From: Paenirhizobium selenitireducens ATCC BAA-1503 | GTDB taxonomy: Bacteria > Pseudomonadota > Alphaproteobacteria > Rhizobiales > Rhizobiaceae | Reading direction: 5' to 3' | Assembly: GCF_000518785.1 (NCBI RefSeq) | Contig: NZ_JAEG01000011.1 | Location: 1-64,000 of the forward strand | DNA: 64,000 nt | Part shown: positions 53,007-63,890 of the stretch, piece after piece | Layout: the number at the start of each line of letters is the position of its first letter | How positions within the stretch are numbered: position 1 is the stretch's first letter | Translations under genes and position numbers: made by a program | Notes under the pieces: generated by a model | Told to the model about the DNA's origin: nothing | The model's input: only the letters and a program-made list of their open reading frames with translations | The model's database searches: none

Positions 53007-54521
53007 TTAACGCAGGTCTTCAGGCAGCAGCGCCACCGGAATGTCCTGGTAGCAGACTGGCCGCAAGAAGCGGCGGATGGCCATCGTGCCGACGGAGGTC
53101 GCGCCGAAATTCGTCGAGGCCGGATAGGGACCGCCATGCACCATGGCATCAGCCACTTCGACGCCGGTCGGGAAGCCGTTGGCCAGCAGTCGGCCGGCCT
53201 TGCGCTCCAGGATCGGCAGGAGCTTCGCGGCAAGCGCCGCGTCGCCGGCTTCGAGATGAAGCGAGGTCGTCAGCTGCCCGGCAAGACTGCGGGCGACGGC
53301 CAGCATTTCATCCCCGTCGGAAACGGTCACGATCATGCCGAGCGGGCCGAACACTTCCTCGCCCAGCGCATGGTTGGCGAGCCAATCCTTGCCGGTGGTG
53401 ACGAAGAGATAGGGCGTCGCATTGCGCAGGTCGCAGGTGGAAGTGAGAACGGCACGCACGCCATCGGCCGCGGCGATCTTCGTCGCACCGGAGCGATAGG
53501 CATTGGCCATACCCTCGGTCAGCATGGTTTGCGGCCCGACGGCGCCCAGCGCCTGCTCGGCGGCGGCGCCAAAGGCATCGGCCTCAGGACCGGCGATCAG
53601 AACGACGATGCCGGGATTGGTGCAGAACTGGCCGGCACCCATGGTGAGGGAGCCGACCCAGCCCTTGGCGATCGCTTCACCGCGCTTGGCCATTGCCTCG
53701 GGCAGCATGAACATCGGGTTGACCGAACCCAGTTCACCGAAGAACGGGATCGGTTCCGGACGGCGGGTGCAGAGATCGAAGAGCGCGCGGCCACCGCCGA
53801 GCGAGCCGGTGAAGCCGACAGCGCGGATCAGCGGATGCTCGACCAGCGCGGTGCCGACCTCGCGGCGTCCGCCGTGGACCAGCGAGAAGACGCCGGGGTG
53901 GATGCCGCAACGCTTGATCGCCGCATCGATGGCGGCCGCGACGATTTCGGCGGTGCCGGGATGCGCCTCATGGCCCTTGACCACGACCGGGCAGCCGGCC
54001 GCAAGGGCGGATGCGGTGTCGCCGCCGGCGGTGGAGAAGGCCAGCGGGAAATTGGACGCGCCGAACACGCCGACCGGGCCGATCGGCCGCTGGATCAGCT
54101 TGAGGTCTGGCCGCGGCATCGGCTGGCGGTCCGGCAGCGCCGGGTCGTGGCGGCGGTCGAGATACTCGCCCTTGAGGATGTGCGAGGCGAACAGGCGCAA
54201 CTGGCCGACGGTGCGACCACGCTCGCCGACGAGGCGGGCCTTGGGCAGGCCGGTCTCGCCGGAGCCGATCTCGGTGATGTCGTCGCCGCGTGCGTCGATT
54301 TCCTCGGCGATGGCTTCGAGGAAGGCGGCGCGTTCGGCCCGGCTGGAATAGCCATAGGTCTCGAAAGCCTCTTCCGCGGCACGCACGGCCTCGTCCACCA
54401 AGGCTGCCGAACCCATCGAATAGTGCCGGACCGGGCCTTCGGCGGGCGAGGAGGCGAAGTTTTCGTCGCCCGCTACCCAGCGGCCGGCGATCAGGTGTTT
54501 GCCGGTGAATTCATAAGCCAT
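53007..54521 (-). CDS. Aldehyde dehydrogenase, 2,5-dioxovalerate (KGSA) type
   Basis: 504 residues. The fold has the NAD(P) site GVFGASNFPLAFSTAGGDTA, the catalytic Cys in MGAGQFCTNPGIVVL and the Glu in FFGELGSVNPMFML. The long N-terminus (MAYEFTGKHLIAGRWVAGDE) and SNFPLAFSTAGGDTASALAA are of the alpha-ketoglutarate semialdehyde dehydrogenase group that ends the L-arabinose route, giving 2-oxoglutarate. It sits between the aldose dehydrogenase and dgoK. A C6 aldehyde substrate is not ruled out. Confidence 0.88.
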   Translation of the reverse strand: MAYEFTGKHLIAGRWVAGDENFASSPAEGPVRHYSMGSAALVDEAVRAAEEAFETYGYSSRAERAAFLEAIAEEIDARGDDITEIGSGETGLPKARLVGERGRTVGQLRLFASHILKGEYLDRRHDPALPDRQPMPRPDLKLIQRPIGPVGVFGASNFPLAFSTAGGDTASALAAGCPVVVKGHEAHPGTAEIVAAAIDAAIKRCGIHPGVFSLVHGGRREVGTALVEHPLIRAVGFTGSLGGGRALFDLCTRRPEPIPFFGELGSVNPMFMLPEAMAKRGEAIAKGWVGSLTMGAGQFCTNPGIVVLIAGPEADAFGAAAEQALGAVGPQTMLTEGMANAYRSGATKIAAADGVRAVLTSTCDLRNATPYLFVTTGKDWLANHALGEEVFGPLGMIVTVSDGDEMLAVARSLAGQLTTSLHLEAGDAALAAKLLPILERKAGRLLANGFPTGVEVADAMVHGGPYPASTNFGATSVGTMAIRRFLRPVCYQDIPVALLPEDLR

Positions 54522-54544
54522 GACGCGTATCCTTGCTGTTTCTT

Positions 54545-55480
54545 TCAGTCTTCGAACGCCTCGACTTCCCGGCGCTCACCGCACAGGAAGGCGTCCGCGA
54601 CGATGCGGAGCGGCTGGTAGTCCACGTCGCTCTCGCGATTGCGGATCAACGTGGCGAAGCGCTCGTAGATACCGGCATATTCACGGTCGGGTCCAGAAGA
54701 CTTTTCCACGCCGTCAATGAAGAGTTCGGATCCGCCCTTGGAAAGGCGCAGCGTTCCCGCATCGGTTTCCACCGTGATGTCCCAGGTCTGCGGGCCTTCC
54801 TGGCGCCAGTCGAAGGCGGCCGAGACCGGTGCGCCCGAGACGGTGCGCATGGCGATGTCGGCGGCGATCGGCTGCTTGCGGTTCGACGGGAAGGACAGGC
54901 TTGCCGTCTCGACGAGGATTGAGCCCGGCACGATCGCGGTCAGGATCGACAGGGCATTGATGCCCGGATCGAAGACGCCGAAGCCGCCCGGTTCCCAGAT
55001 CCAGGCCTGGCCCGGATGCCAGCGGCGGACGTCTTCCTTCCAGACGATGGAGATGGAGCGGATCGCCTTGTCGGCGAGCCAGACGCGGGCCGGCTCGACG
55101 CCGAGCGCGAAACGCGAGTGCCAGGTGGCAAACAGCGTGACGCCGGCTTCGCGGGCGAGAGCCGCCAGCGTTTCGGCTTCGCCCAGCGTGGTGGCCGGAG
55201 GCTTTTCCATCAGCACGTCATGGCCGGCGGCGATCGCCTTGCGCGCCATGGCGAAGCGGACTTCCGGCGGCGTGCAGAGCGACACCGCCTTGATGTCCGG
55301 CCGCTTGGCGAGGAAGGCATCGAAATCCTCGAAGTTCTCGATGCCCTCGATCTTGCCGTGACGGCTGATCGCCGCCTTCAGCTCGAAATCGCTGCCTGCC
55401 GCGACCGACGGGATATGCTGGTCGCGGGCGATCTTGCCGACGCCGGCAAGCGCAAGCGGGATACGGGTCTGGGCGGTCAT
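54545..55480 (-). CDS. Gfo/Idh/MocA-family D-galactose/L-arabinose 1-dehydrogenase
   Basis: From ATG 55480 the protein has 311 residues. The NAD(P)-binding start is IPLALAGVGKIARDQHIPSV, followed by VSLCTPPEVRFAMARKAIAA, the EKP motif in GHDVLMEKPPATTLGEAETL and RRWHPGQAWIWEPGGFGVFD, GINALSILTAI. This matches bacterial galactose/arabinose 1-dehydrogenases that give the lactone. No lactonase gene is seen in this locus, so the lactone must open spontaneously or by an enzyme elsewhere. It starts 10 bases after the dehydratase stop. Confidence 0.88.
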   Translation of the reverse strand: MTAQTRIPLALAGVGKIARDQHIPSVAAGSDFELKAAISRHGKIEGIENFEDFDAFLAKRPDIKAVSLCTPPEVRFAMARKAIAAGHDVLMEKPPATTLGEAETLAALAREAGVTLFATWHSRFALGVEPARVWLADKAIRSISIVWKEDVRRWHPGQAWIWEPGGFGVFDPGINALSILTAIVPGSILVETASLSFPSNRKQPIAADIAMRTVSGAPVSAAFDWRQEGPQTWDITVETDAGTLRLSKGGSELFIDGVEKSSGPDREYAGIYERFATLIRNRESDVDYQPLRIVADAFLCGERREVEAFED

Positions 55481-55490
55481 CGTCTGCCTC

Positions 55491-57236
55491 TCAGTGCGAG
55501 TCCTTGCCGACGGCGGAGCCGCGGCAACCCTTGAGGAAGTCGAAGTCGGCGCCGGTATCGGCACCCTCGACATGCTCGTGGAACATGCGCGCATAGCCGC
55601 TGGCCGGCGGTTCGGCGGCCGGGCGCCAGGCGGCGAGACGGCGCTGCAGTTCCTCATCCGGAATGTCGAGATGAATGCGGCGGTTGGCGACGTCGACCTC
55701 GATCATGTCGCCATTGCGCACCACGGCCAGCGGACCGCCGACGGCGGCTTCCGGCGAGGTATGCAGCAGCACAGTGCCATAGGCCGTACCCGACATGCGC
55801 GCATCCGAGATACGGACCATGTCGGTGATGCCCTTGCGCAGGACCTTGGGCGGCAGGCCCATATTGCCGACCTCGGCCATGCCCGGATAACCCTTGGGGC
55901 CGCAATATTTCATGACCATGACGCAGTTCTCGTCGATGTCGAGATTTTCGTCGTTGATCTTCGCCTTGTAGTCGTCGATGTCCTCGAACACCACGGCGCG
56001 GCCGCGGTGCTGCATCAGGTGCGGCGAGGCAGCCGACGGCTTCAGGACGCAGCCCTTGGGCGCCAGATTGCCCTTGAGCACGGCGATGCCGCCCTGCTGG
56101 GTGAGCGCGCGCTCGACCGGACGGATGACGTCGTCGTTCCAGTTGCGGACGTCCTTGACCTCGTCCCAGATCGTTCCGCCGGAGACGGTGAGCGCATCCT
56201 TGGTCAGCTTGCCGGCTTCGCCGAGCATTTTCAGCACCACCGGCAGACCGCCGGCGTAGAAGAACTCTTCCATCAGGTATTCGCCCGACGGCATCAGGTT
56301 GACGATCGTCGGCACGTCGCGGCCACAGCGGTCCCAGTCGGACAGCGACAGATCGATACCGACGCGGCCGGCAATCGCCAGCAGGTGCACGACGGCATTG
56401 GTCGAGCCGCCGATCGCGCCATTGGTGCGGATGGCGTTTTCGAACGCCGCCTTGGTCAGGATGTCGGAGGGCTTGAGGTCGTCCTTGACCATCTGCACGA
56501 TGCGACGGCCGGTCAACTGCGCCATGACGCGGCGGCGGCTGTCGACGGCGGGGATCGCGGCATTGCCGGAGAGGGTCATGCCGAGCGATTCGACCATGGA
56601 GGCCATGGTCGAAGCCGTGCCCATGGTGTTGCAGGTGCCCGTCGAGCGCGACATCGAGGCCTCGGCCTCGAGGAATTCTTCCTGGGTCATCTCTCCGGCC
56701 TTCACGGCTTCCGAGAACTTCCACAGATGGGTGCCCGAGCCGACGCGTTCGCCGCGGAAATAGCCGTTCAGCATCGGTCCGCCGGACACCATGATCGCCG
56801 GCAGGTCGACCGACGCGGCCCCCATCAGCAGCGACGGCGTGGTCTTGTCACAGCCCACCAGCAGCACGACGCCGTCGATCGGCTGGCCGCGGATCGCTTC
56901 CTCGACCGCGAGCGCGGCGAGGTTACGGTACATCATCGCGGTCGGGCGATAGGTGTTTTCCGACGCCGAGAAGACCGGCACCTCGACCGGGAAGCCGCCG
57001 GCTTCCCACACGCCCGCCTTCACCTTCTCGGCGAGTTCGCGCAGGTGTCCGTTGCACGGGGTCAGATCTGACCAGGTGTTCATGATGCCGATCACCGGGC
57101 GACCGTCGAACAGGTCGTGCGGGTGTCCCTGGTTCTTCAGCCAGCCGCGATGGTAGATGTTGTCGCGGGTATTGCCGCCGAACCATTCCTGGGATCTCAG
57201 CTTGCGGGGCCAAACTGCCGGTTTGAAAGCGCTCAT
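55491..57236 (-). CDS. IlvD/Edd-family sugar-acid dehydratase (L-arabinonate/D-galactonate)
   Basis: 581 residues. IlvD/EDD features are WLKNQGHPHDLFDGRPVIGI, NTWSDLTPCNGHLRELAEKV, LLVGCDKTTPSLLMGAASVD and SRSTGTCNTMGTASTMASMV, the Cys residues of the Fe-S cluster. The first (TPCNGH), second (VGCDKT) and third (GTCNTM) cluster Cys are all kept. Homologues from Rhizobium leguminosarum dehydrate L-arabinonate and also D-galactonate and D-fuconate, so one enzyme may serve both branches. Fifty-three bases separate it from gguC. A role as a classic IlvD in Val/Ile synthesis is unlikely by context. Confidence 0.88.
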   Translation of the reverse strand: MSAFKPAVWPRKLRSQEWFGGNTRDNIYHRGWLKNQGHPHDLFDGRPVIGIMNTWSDLTPCNGHLRELAEKVKAGVWEAGGFPVEVPVFSASENTYRPTAMMYRNLAALAVEEAIRGQPIDGVVLLVGCDKTTPSLLMGAASVDLPAIMVSGGPMLNGYFRGERVGSGTHLWKFSEAVKAGEMTQEEFLEAEASMSRSTGTCNTMGTASTMASMVESLGMTLSGNAAIPAVDSRRRVMAQLTGRRIVQMVKDDLKPSDILTKAAFENAIRTNGAIGGSTNAVVHLLAIAGRVGIDLSLSDWDRCGRDVPTIVNLMPSGEYLMEEFFYAGGLPVVLKMLGEAGKLTKDALTVSGGTIWDEVKDVRNWNDDVIRPVERALTQQGGIAVLKGNLAPKGCVLKPSAASPHLMQHRGRAVVFEDIDDYKAKINDENLDIDENCVMVMKYCGPKGYPGMAEVGNMGLPPKVLRKGITDMVRISDARMSGTAYGTVLLHTSPEAAVGGPLAVVRNGDMIEVDVANRRIHLDIPDEELQRRLAAWRPAAEPPASGYARMFHEHVEGADTGADFDFLKGCRGSAVGKDSH

Positions 57237-57289
57237 GGCTGTTCTCTGTCTCTTTACCTGAAGGCGTCGCCGGATTTGGGCGCTGGCGT

Positions 57290-58255
57290 TCAGAGCGTGG
57301 TTACGTCGATGGCTTCGGTGTTGGCGCGGGCCAGGGCATTCGCGAGCGGAAGGCCGAACTGGGCTGCCTGGACTTCGAACACGTCGCCATCCTCGGCCTT
57401 GATGCCGTCGGCAAAGGACAGCGTCGCAGTGCCGAACATGTGAACGTGCAGGTCTCCCGGCTGGCGGAAGAGGTCGTACTTGAAGTGGTGGTATTCGAGG
57501 TTGGCGATCGTGTGGGACATGTTGTCCTCGCCCGAAAGGAAAGGCTTCTCCCAGACCACGTTACCCCCACGCAGGATGCGCGACGTGCCGTCGACATGCG
57601 AGGGCAGCGCACCGACCAGAAGCTCGGGCCCGAAGGAGGCGGGGCGGAGCTTCGAATGGGCGAGATACAGATAGTTGATCTTCTCGGTGACGTGGTCGGA
57701 GAATTCATTGGCCAGCGAAAAGCCGATGCGGAACGGCGTGCCGTCCTTGCCGATCAGGTAGAAGCCGGCAATCTCGGGCTCTTCGCCGCCGTCGAGCGCG
57801 AAGGACGGGGAAACCAGCGGATCGCCGGGAGCAACCGCGTTGACGCCGGTGCCCTTGTAGAACCATTCCGGCTGGACGCCCGTTTCGCCGACCTTGGGCT
57901 TGCCGCCCTCGATGCCCATGCGGAACATCTTCATCGAATCGCTCATGCCGACGGTATCGGCATGCATGCTGTCGCGCGCCGAGGCCGAGCCGGTGTGGGT
58001 AAGGCCGGTGCCGGTCAAGAACATATGGGCCGGATCCGGATGACGGACCGGGCAATCGAGCTTGCCGGCGGCCGCCAGGGCCATCAGATCGACGACCTGT
58101 CCTTCGCCGCGCTTGGCGATGCAGTCGGCGAGCGACATGCCCGCCGCGATCGCAGCCTTGGCAAGGTCGTAAGTCGAGGAGAAGCCCGGCACGAGGCGCG
58201 CAGATTCCCCCTGGCGGCAGATGACGCCACCATCCTTCAATTGCGAGAGATGCAT
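57290..58255 (-). CDS. gguC: GguC, AraD1-family (FAH-fold) protein
   Basis: 321 residues. The C-terminal part looks like a fumarylacetoacetate-hydrolase fold: AGFYLIGKDGTPFRIGFSLA, NEFSDHVTEKINYLYLAHSK, LRPASFGPELLVG and PGDLHVHMFGTATLSFADGI. Glu and Asp of such folds bind a divalent metal. In Agrobacterium gguC follows gguAB and its function was left open. Because the flanking genes are for arabinonate and ketoglutarate semialdehyde, it is a good candidate for the 2-keto-3-deoxy-L-arabonate dehydratase that this locus otherwise lacks. This is inferred. Confidence 0.88.
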   Translation of the reverse strand: MHLSQLKDGGVICRQGESARLVPGFSSTYDLAKAAIAAGMSLADCIAKRGEGQVVDLMALAAAGKLDCPVRHPDPAHMFLTGTGLTHTGSASARDSMHADTVGMSDSMKMFRMGIEGGKPKVGETGVQPEWFYKGTGVNAVAPGDPLVSPSFALDGGEEPEIAGFYLIGKDGTPFRIGFSLANEFSDHVTEKINYLYLAHSKLRPASFGPELLVGALPSHVDGTSRILRGGNVVWEKPFLSGEDNMSHTIANLEYHHFKYDLFRQPGDLHVHMFGTATLSFADGIKAEDGDVFEVQAAQFGLPLANALARANTEAIDVTTL

Positions 58256-58265
58256 TTGTCTTACC

Positions 58266-59476
58266 TCAGACTGCTTTGTTCTTGTTGTAGACGTCGAAGA
58301 ACACGGCCGCGAGCAGCACCAGGCCCTTGATGAGCTGCTGGTAATCGATGCCGATGCCCATGATCGACATGCCGTTGTTCATCACACCCATGATGAAGGC
58401 GCCGATCACCGCGCCGATGATCTTGCCGACACCGCCCGATGCCGAGGCGCCGCCGATGAAGCAGGCCGCGATGACGTCGAGTTCGAAGCCGACGCCGGCC
58501 TTCGGCGTCGCCGAATTGAGGCGGGCCGCGATGATCATGCCGGCAAGCGCCGCGAGCACGCCCATGTTGACGAAGGTGTAGAAGGTCAGCCGCTCGGTGT
58601 TGATGCCCGAAAGCTTGGTGGCCTTCTCGTTGCCACCCATGGCGTAGATGCGCCGGCCGATGGTCGAACGGGTCGTGACGAAGGTGTAGAAGGCGATCAG
58701 CACGCCCATGACGACGAGCACGTTCGGCAAGCCGCGATAGGTGGACAGCTGGAAGCCGAGGAAGATGGCAACGACGCTGATGACCGCCATCTGCCCGGCG
58801 AAGAAGACGACGGGTTCGTTCGGCGTGCCGTGCTGCTCGTTCAGGCGGCGGTTCTTCATGCCCGAATAGATCGCCCAGCCGACCAGTGCCAGCACCGTGA
58901 TCAGCGCCACGTAATTCTTGACGATGCTGGTGGCCGGATCGGTGAAGGACAGGAAGTCCGGGATGAAGCCGGTCGACAGCAGCTGGAATTCCTTGGGGAA
59001 CGGCCCGATCGGGCGGCCTTCAAGAACGACATAGGTCAGGCCACGGAAGACCAGCATGCCGGCCAGCGTGACGATGAAGGACGGAATCTTCTGGTAGGCG
59101 ACCCAGTAACCCTGGGCGGCGCCCATGGCCGCACCGAGAATCAGGCAGAGCGGCACGACGATCGAGAAATGCCAGCCCCATTTGACCAGCATGATCGCCG
59201 ATATGCCGCCGATGAAGGCGACGATCGAGCCGACCGACAGGTCGATATGCCCAGCCACGATGATCAGCAGCATGCCGAGTGCCATGATGATGATGAACGA
59301 GTTCTGCAACACCAGATTGGTGATGTTGACCGGCTTGAACAGAACGCCGCCGGTGAGGAACTGGAACAGCAGCATGATGACGACGAGCGCCAGAAGCAGG
59401 CCGTATTCGCGGATGTTCTTCCGCAGGTAGTCGCTGACGGAAACGTTGGGGGTTTCAGTACGGGTTTCGATAGCCA

Positions 59477-59477
<1 letters not shown>
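58266..59477 (-). CDS. gguB: Sugar ABC transporter permease GguB
   Basis: 403 residues with about ten membrane helices, of the MglC/XylH type. Family marks are GLLLALVVIMLLFQFLTGGV, NSFIIIMALGMLLIIVAGHI, DLSVGSIVAFIGGISAIMLV and GNEKATKLSGINTERLTFYT, EAA-type. A central long loop (RRLNEQHGTPNEPV) is typical of the larger MmsB form. Its start ATG overlaps the gguA stop TAA by one base. With GguA and ChvE it imports sugars. Confidence 0.94.
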
Positions 59478-61012
<1,535 letters not shown>

Positions 61013-61088
61013 GTGCAGAATTCCGGCGCGCGTTCGACGACGGTGACGTCAAGCCGAAGGCGCAAGCTCCCTATACGCTCTGGAAAGA

Positions 61089-61112
61089 GGGTCCGCGACT
61101 GTTCGCGGACCC
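61089..61112 (-). terminator. Hairpin between chvE and gguA
   Basis: GGGTCCGCG pairs with CGCGGACCC (9 base pairs) around a 6-base loop, 17 bases after the chvE stop. The minus-strand sequence after it is TCTTTCC, not a T run. It may cause partial termination or protect upstream mRNA, so that the binding protein is made in excess over the membrane subunits. Confidence 0.65.
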
Positions 61113-61129
61113 CCGTCGATCGTTGAGGA

Positions 61130-62200
61130 TCAGTTGTCGATCTGCTCGGCGGTGTAGTAGCCGGAGGAGACCATGACATCCTTGATGTTGGCCTTGTCCA
61201 CGGCAACCGGCTTGAGCAGGTAGGACGGAACGACCTTGACGCCATTGTTGTAGGTCTTGGTGTCGTTCACTTCCGGCTCCTTGCCTTCCATGACGGCTTC
61301 GACCATCGAGACGGCGACCTTGGCGAGTTCGCGGGTGTCCTTGAACACGGTCGAATACTGCTCGTCGGCGAGGATCGACTTGACCGAGGGAAGCTCGGCG
61401 TCCTGACCGGTGACGACCGGCATGACCATGTCGCCCGAGCCGTAGCCGACGCCCTTCAGGGCCGAGAGGATACCGATCGACAGGCCGTCATAGGGCGACA
61501 GAACGCCGTTGACCTTGGCATCGGTGTAGGTCGAGGACAGCAGGTTTTCCATGCGTGCCTGGGCGACGGTGCCGTCCCAACGGAGCGTACCGACCTGTTC
61601 CATGCCCTGCTGGCCCGACTTCACGACGATTTCGCCGCTGTCGATCATCGGCTGCAGGACAGACATGGCGCCATCGTAGAAGAAGAAGGCGTTGTTGTCG
61701 TCCGGCGAACCGCCGAACAGTTCGACGTTCCACGGCTTGGTATCGGCGAACTTCGCCTTCAGGCCGTCAACCAGGCTGGTTGCCTGCAGGACGCCGACCT
61801 GGAAGTTGTCGAAGGTGGCATAGTAGTCGACATTGCCGCTGTCACGGATCAGTCGGTCATAGGCGATGACCTTGACGCCCGCATCGGCAGCCTTCTGCAG
61901 GATGTCCGAAAGCGTGGTGCCGTCGATGGCGCCGATCACGAGGACCTTGGCACCCTTGGTCACCATGTTCTCGATCTGGGCAAGCTGGTTCGGAATGTCG
62001 TCGTCAGCGAACTGCAGGTCCGGCTCATAGCCGGCATCCTTGAACAGCTTTTCCATGGTCTCGCCGTCCGAGATCCAGCGCGTCGACGTCTTGGTCGGCA
62101 TCGAAATACCGACTACGCCCTTCGTTTCCGCAATTGCCTGCGACGCGAACACCGAAATGCCCAGCGCGACAGACGCAATAAGAGTGGTGATTTTCTTCAC
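61130..62200 (-). CDS. chvE: Multiple-sugar-binding periplasmic protein ChvE
   Basis: 356 residues from GTG 62200, preceded by AGGGAGG. The signal peptide [20 protein letters not shown] ends near AIAE. The mature protein has the periplasmic-binding fold of the xylose/galactose group: [60 protein letters not shown] and [20 protein letters not shown]. In Agrobacterium ChvE feeds GguAB and also signals sugars through VirA to vir genes. GbpR activates its transcription. Confidence 0.96.
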   Translation of the reverse strand: MKKITTLIASVALGISVFASQAIAETKGVVGISMPTKTSTRWISDGETMEKLFKDAGYEPDLQFADDDIPNQLAQIENMVTKGAKVLVIGAIDGTTLSDILQKAADAGVKVIAYDRLIRDSGNVDYYATFDNFQVGVLQATSLVDGLKAKFADTKPWNVELFGGSPDDNNAFFFYDGAMSVLQPMIDSGEIVVKSGQQGMEQVGTLRWDGTVAQARMENLLSSTYTDAKVNGVLSPYDGLSIGILSALKGVGYGSGDMVMPVVTGQDAELPSVKSILADEQYSTVFKDTRELAKVAVSMVEAVMEGKEPEVNDTKTYNNGVKVVPSYLLKPVAVDKANIKDVMVSSGYYTAEQIDN

Positions 62201-62323
62201 GGAATTCCTCCCTTGGCTGATCGTGCGGTCCCAGCTCCTTCCGGCAACCGCACACTGCAAGAACCGGCGACTGCATGAGCCTCGCCTGATCCGAGGCGAG
62301 TCTTAGCGCCTCGTATATACCGA

Positions 62324-62340
62324 TCAAATGAAAAATTTGA
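62324..62340. promoter_or_regulatory. LysR-type binding site between chvE and gbpR
   Basis: TCAAAT-GAAAA-ATTTGA is a 6-base inverted repeat with T-N11-A character, 32 bases before the gbpR ATG and 124 bases before the chvE GTG. It is the obvious site for GbpR autoregulation and activation of chvE. A second palindrome, CTCGCC-TGATCCGA-GGCGAG, lies at 62281-62300. Confidence 0.55.
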
Positions 62341-62371
62341 CTTTCTGCATACCGTGATTGATATGTGAAAC

Positions 62372-63313
62372 ATGTCTGACATCCTCGCAAACCGCCTTCT
62401 GCCGAAGCACTTCAGCCTGATCCGCGCCGTGGCCGAATACGGCCAGCTGAGCCTTGCCGCCAATGCACTGGCAATGACACAGCCCGCCGCGTCGCGCATG
62501 CTGGCCGACATCGAGCGCCATGTCGACGCGCCGGTCTTCCTGCGCACACCGAAAGGCATGGAGCCGACGGCCATCGGCAGCGCGCTCGCGCGGCGGGCCG
62601 AAAACCTGCTGGAGGAGATCCGCGAAGCGGCCCGCGAGGTGGAGGCGATCCGCCGCGGCCTGACGGGCACCGTGCGGGTCGGCGCCGTCACCGGCGGTGC
62701 CGTCGGCTATGTCGTGCCGGCGATCCAGGCCCTGAAGGCGGAGACCGAGACGGTCGACATCCACGTCGATGTGGCGGCCAGCGGCTCGCTGATTGCCGAC
62801 CTTCTGGCCGGACAGCTGGATTTCGTCCTCGGGCGCATTCCCGCAGGCGTCGATGCCCGGCAGTTCTCGATCACCGGCATGCTGAGCGAGGAGGTGGACC
62901 TGCTCGTGCATCAGAGCCATCCGCTGGCCAATGCCGAGCGGTTGACCATGTCCGACCTCGTGCATTTCCCCTGGGTCATGCAGGCGCCGGGCGCGCCGAT
63001 GCGCCAGGCGCTGGAAGGCGTGTTCGTCGCTCAGGGCGCGCCGATCCCGTCCAACATCGTCAATACCACGTCACTGCTGGTGATGATCGCCATGCTCGCC
63101 GCGTCGAACGCGATTGCGCCGATGTCGCGCGAACTCTCGGAACTGCTGTGCCGGCACACGACGGGCTCGGGCGTCACGCGGCTTGATGTCCGCCAGGAGA
63201 TCTCGGTCGCCCCCTATCACCTGATCAGCCTTGCGGGGAAGCGGATGAGCCCGGTCGCCACGCGCATGCGTGATCTGGTGGCCCGCGAGTTCGACAGCCG
63301 CCGACGCGGCTGA
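62372..63313 (+). CDS. gbpR: LysR-family regulator GbpR
   Basis: 313 residues. The N-terminal winged helix is LPKHFSLIRAVAEYGQLSLA, ANALAMTQPAASRMLADIER, followed by the linker helix and an effector domain (VRVGAVTGGAVGYVVPAIQA, MLSEEVDLLVHQSHPLANAE). The recognition helix PAASRMLADIE is the usual LTTR form. The divergent position next to chvE makes this the galactose-binding-protein regulator. In Agrobacterium GbpR activates chvE in response to sugars such as arabinose and galactose. ATG 62372 is the natural start. Confidence 0.93.
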   Translation: MSDILANRLLPKHFSLIRAVAEYGQLSLAANALAMTQPAASRMLADIERHVDAPVFLRTPKGMEPTAIGSALARRAENLLEEIREAAREVEAIRRGLTGTVRVGAVTGGAVGYVVPAIQALKAETETVDIHVDVAASGSLIADLLAGQLDFVLGRIPAGVDARQFSITGMLSEEVDLLVHQSHPLANAERLTMSDLVHFPWVMQAPGAPMRQALEGVFVAQGAPIPSNIVNTTSLLVMIAMLAASNAIAPMSRELSELLCRHTTGSGVTRLDVRQEISVAPYHLISLAGKRMSPVATRMRDLVAREFDSRRRG

Positions 63314-63488
63314 GCGGACGGCAGGGCGTCGACCTCGGCTCACGCCGACCGGGATTGCGGCATCGGCCCTCTGCATCCGCGACAGGCGAGCCGGTCCATG
63401 CCGGCTCCGCGCGCCAGAGACTTGCAATTTCACCCTCTTGAGGCAGACTGTCATTCATCCGTCACGAAGGCGAGGTTTTGAAGCATTG

Positions 63489-63887
63489 ATGAGCGATCAA
63501 TCGGATACGGGGCCCGAGGAGTTCGGAAGCCAGGAGCCGAGCCCTGCATCCGTCGTCGATATCCGCGAATATCGCCAGGCCCGCGATCCTCTGCCCGTCA
63601 CCTTCCATCGCCGCGAACTGGACGCAATATTGTGGATCTACGGCCGCATGGTCGGCGAAGGCGCATGGCGCGACTATGCGATCGACCACCTCAAGGACAG
63701 GGCTGTGTTTTCCGTATTCAAGCGCTCGGGCGAATTTCCGCTCTACCGGATCGAGAAGAATCCGAAGCTCGCCGGCAAGCAGGGCGCCTTCTCCGTCATC
63801 GGCGCGGATGGCCGCATCCTGAAGCGCGGCCACGAGCTGAAGCAGGTGCTGAAGGTGTTCGACAAGTCGCTGAAGCTCGTCGAATAG
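63489..63887 (+). CDS. DUF2794 family protein
   Basis: 132 residues from ATG 63489. An N-terminal polar part (MSDQSDTGPEEFGSQEPSPA) precedes the domain core PVTFHRRELDAILWIYGRMV, GEGAWRDYAIDHLKDRAVFS, VFKRSGEFPLYRIEKNPKLA and KQGAFSVIGADGRILKRGHE. DUF2794 is confined to alphaproteobacteria. It has no established role. It ends three bases before the converging partial gene. Confidence 0.9.
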   Translation: MSDQSDTGPEEFGSQEPSPASVVDIREYRQARDPLPVTFHRRELDAILWIYGRMVGEGAWRDYAIDHLKDRAVFSVFKRSGEFPLYRIEKNPKLAGKQGAFSVIGADGRILKRGHELKQVLKVFDKSLKLVE

Positions 63888-63890
63888 AAC

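Noticed and set aside
55491-57236. Biosynthetic dihydroxy-acid dehydratase IlvD
   Set aside because: The sugar-acid operon context and sequence pattern favour a catabolic aldonate dehydratase.
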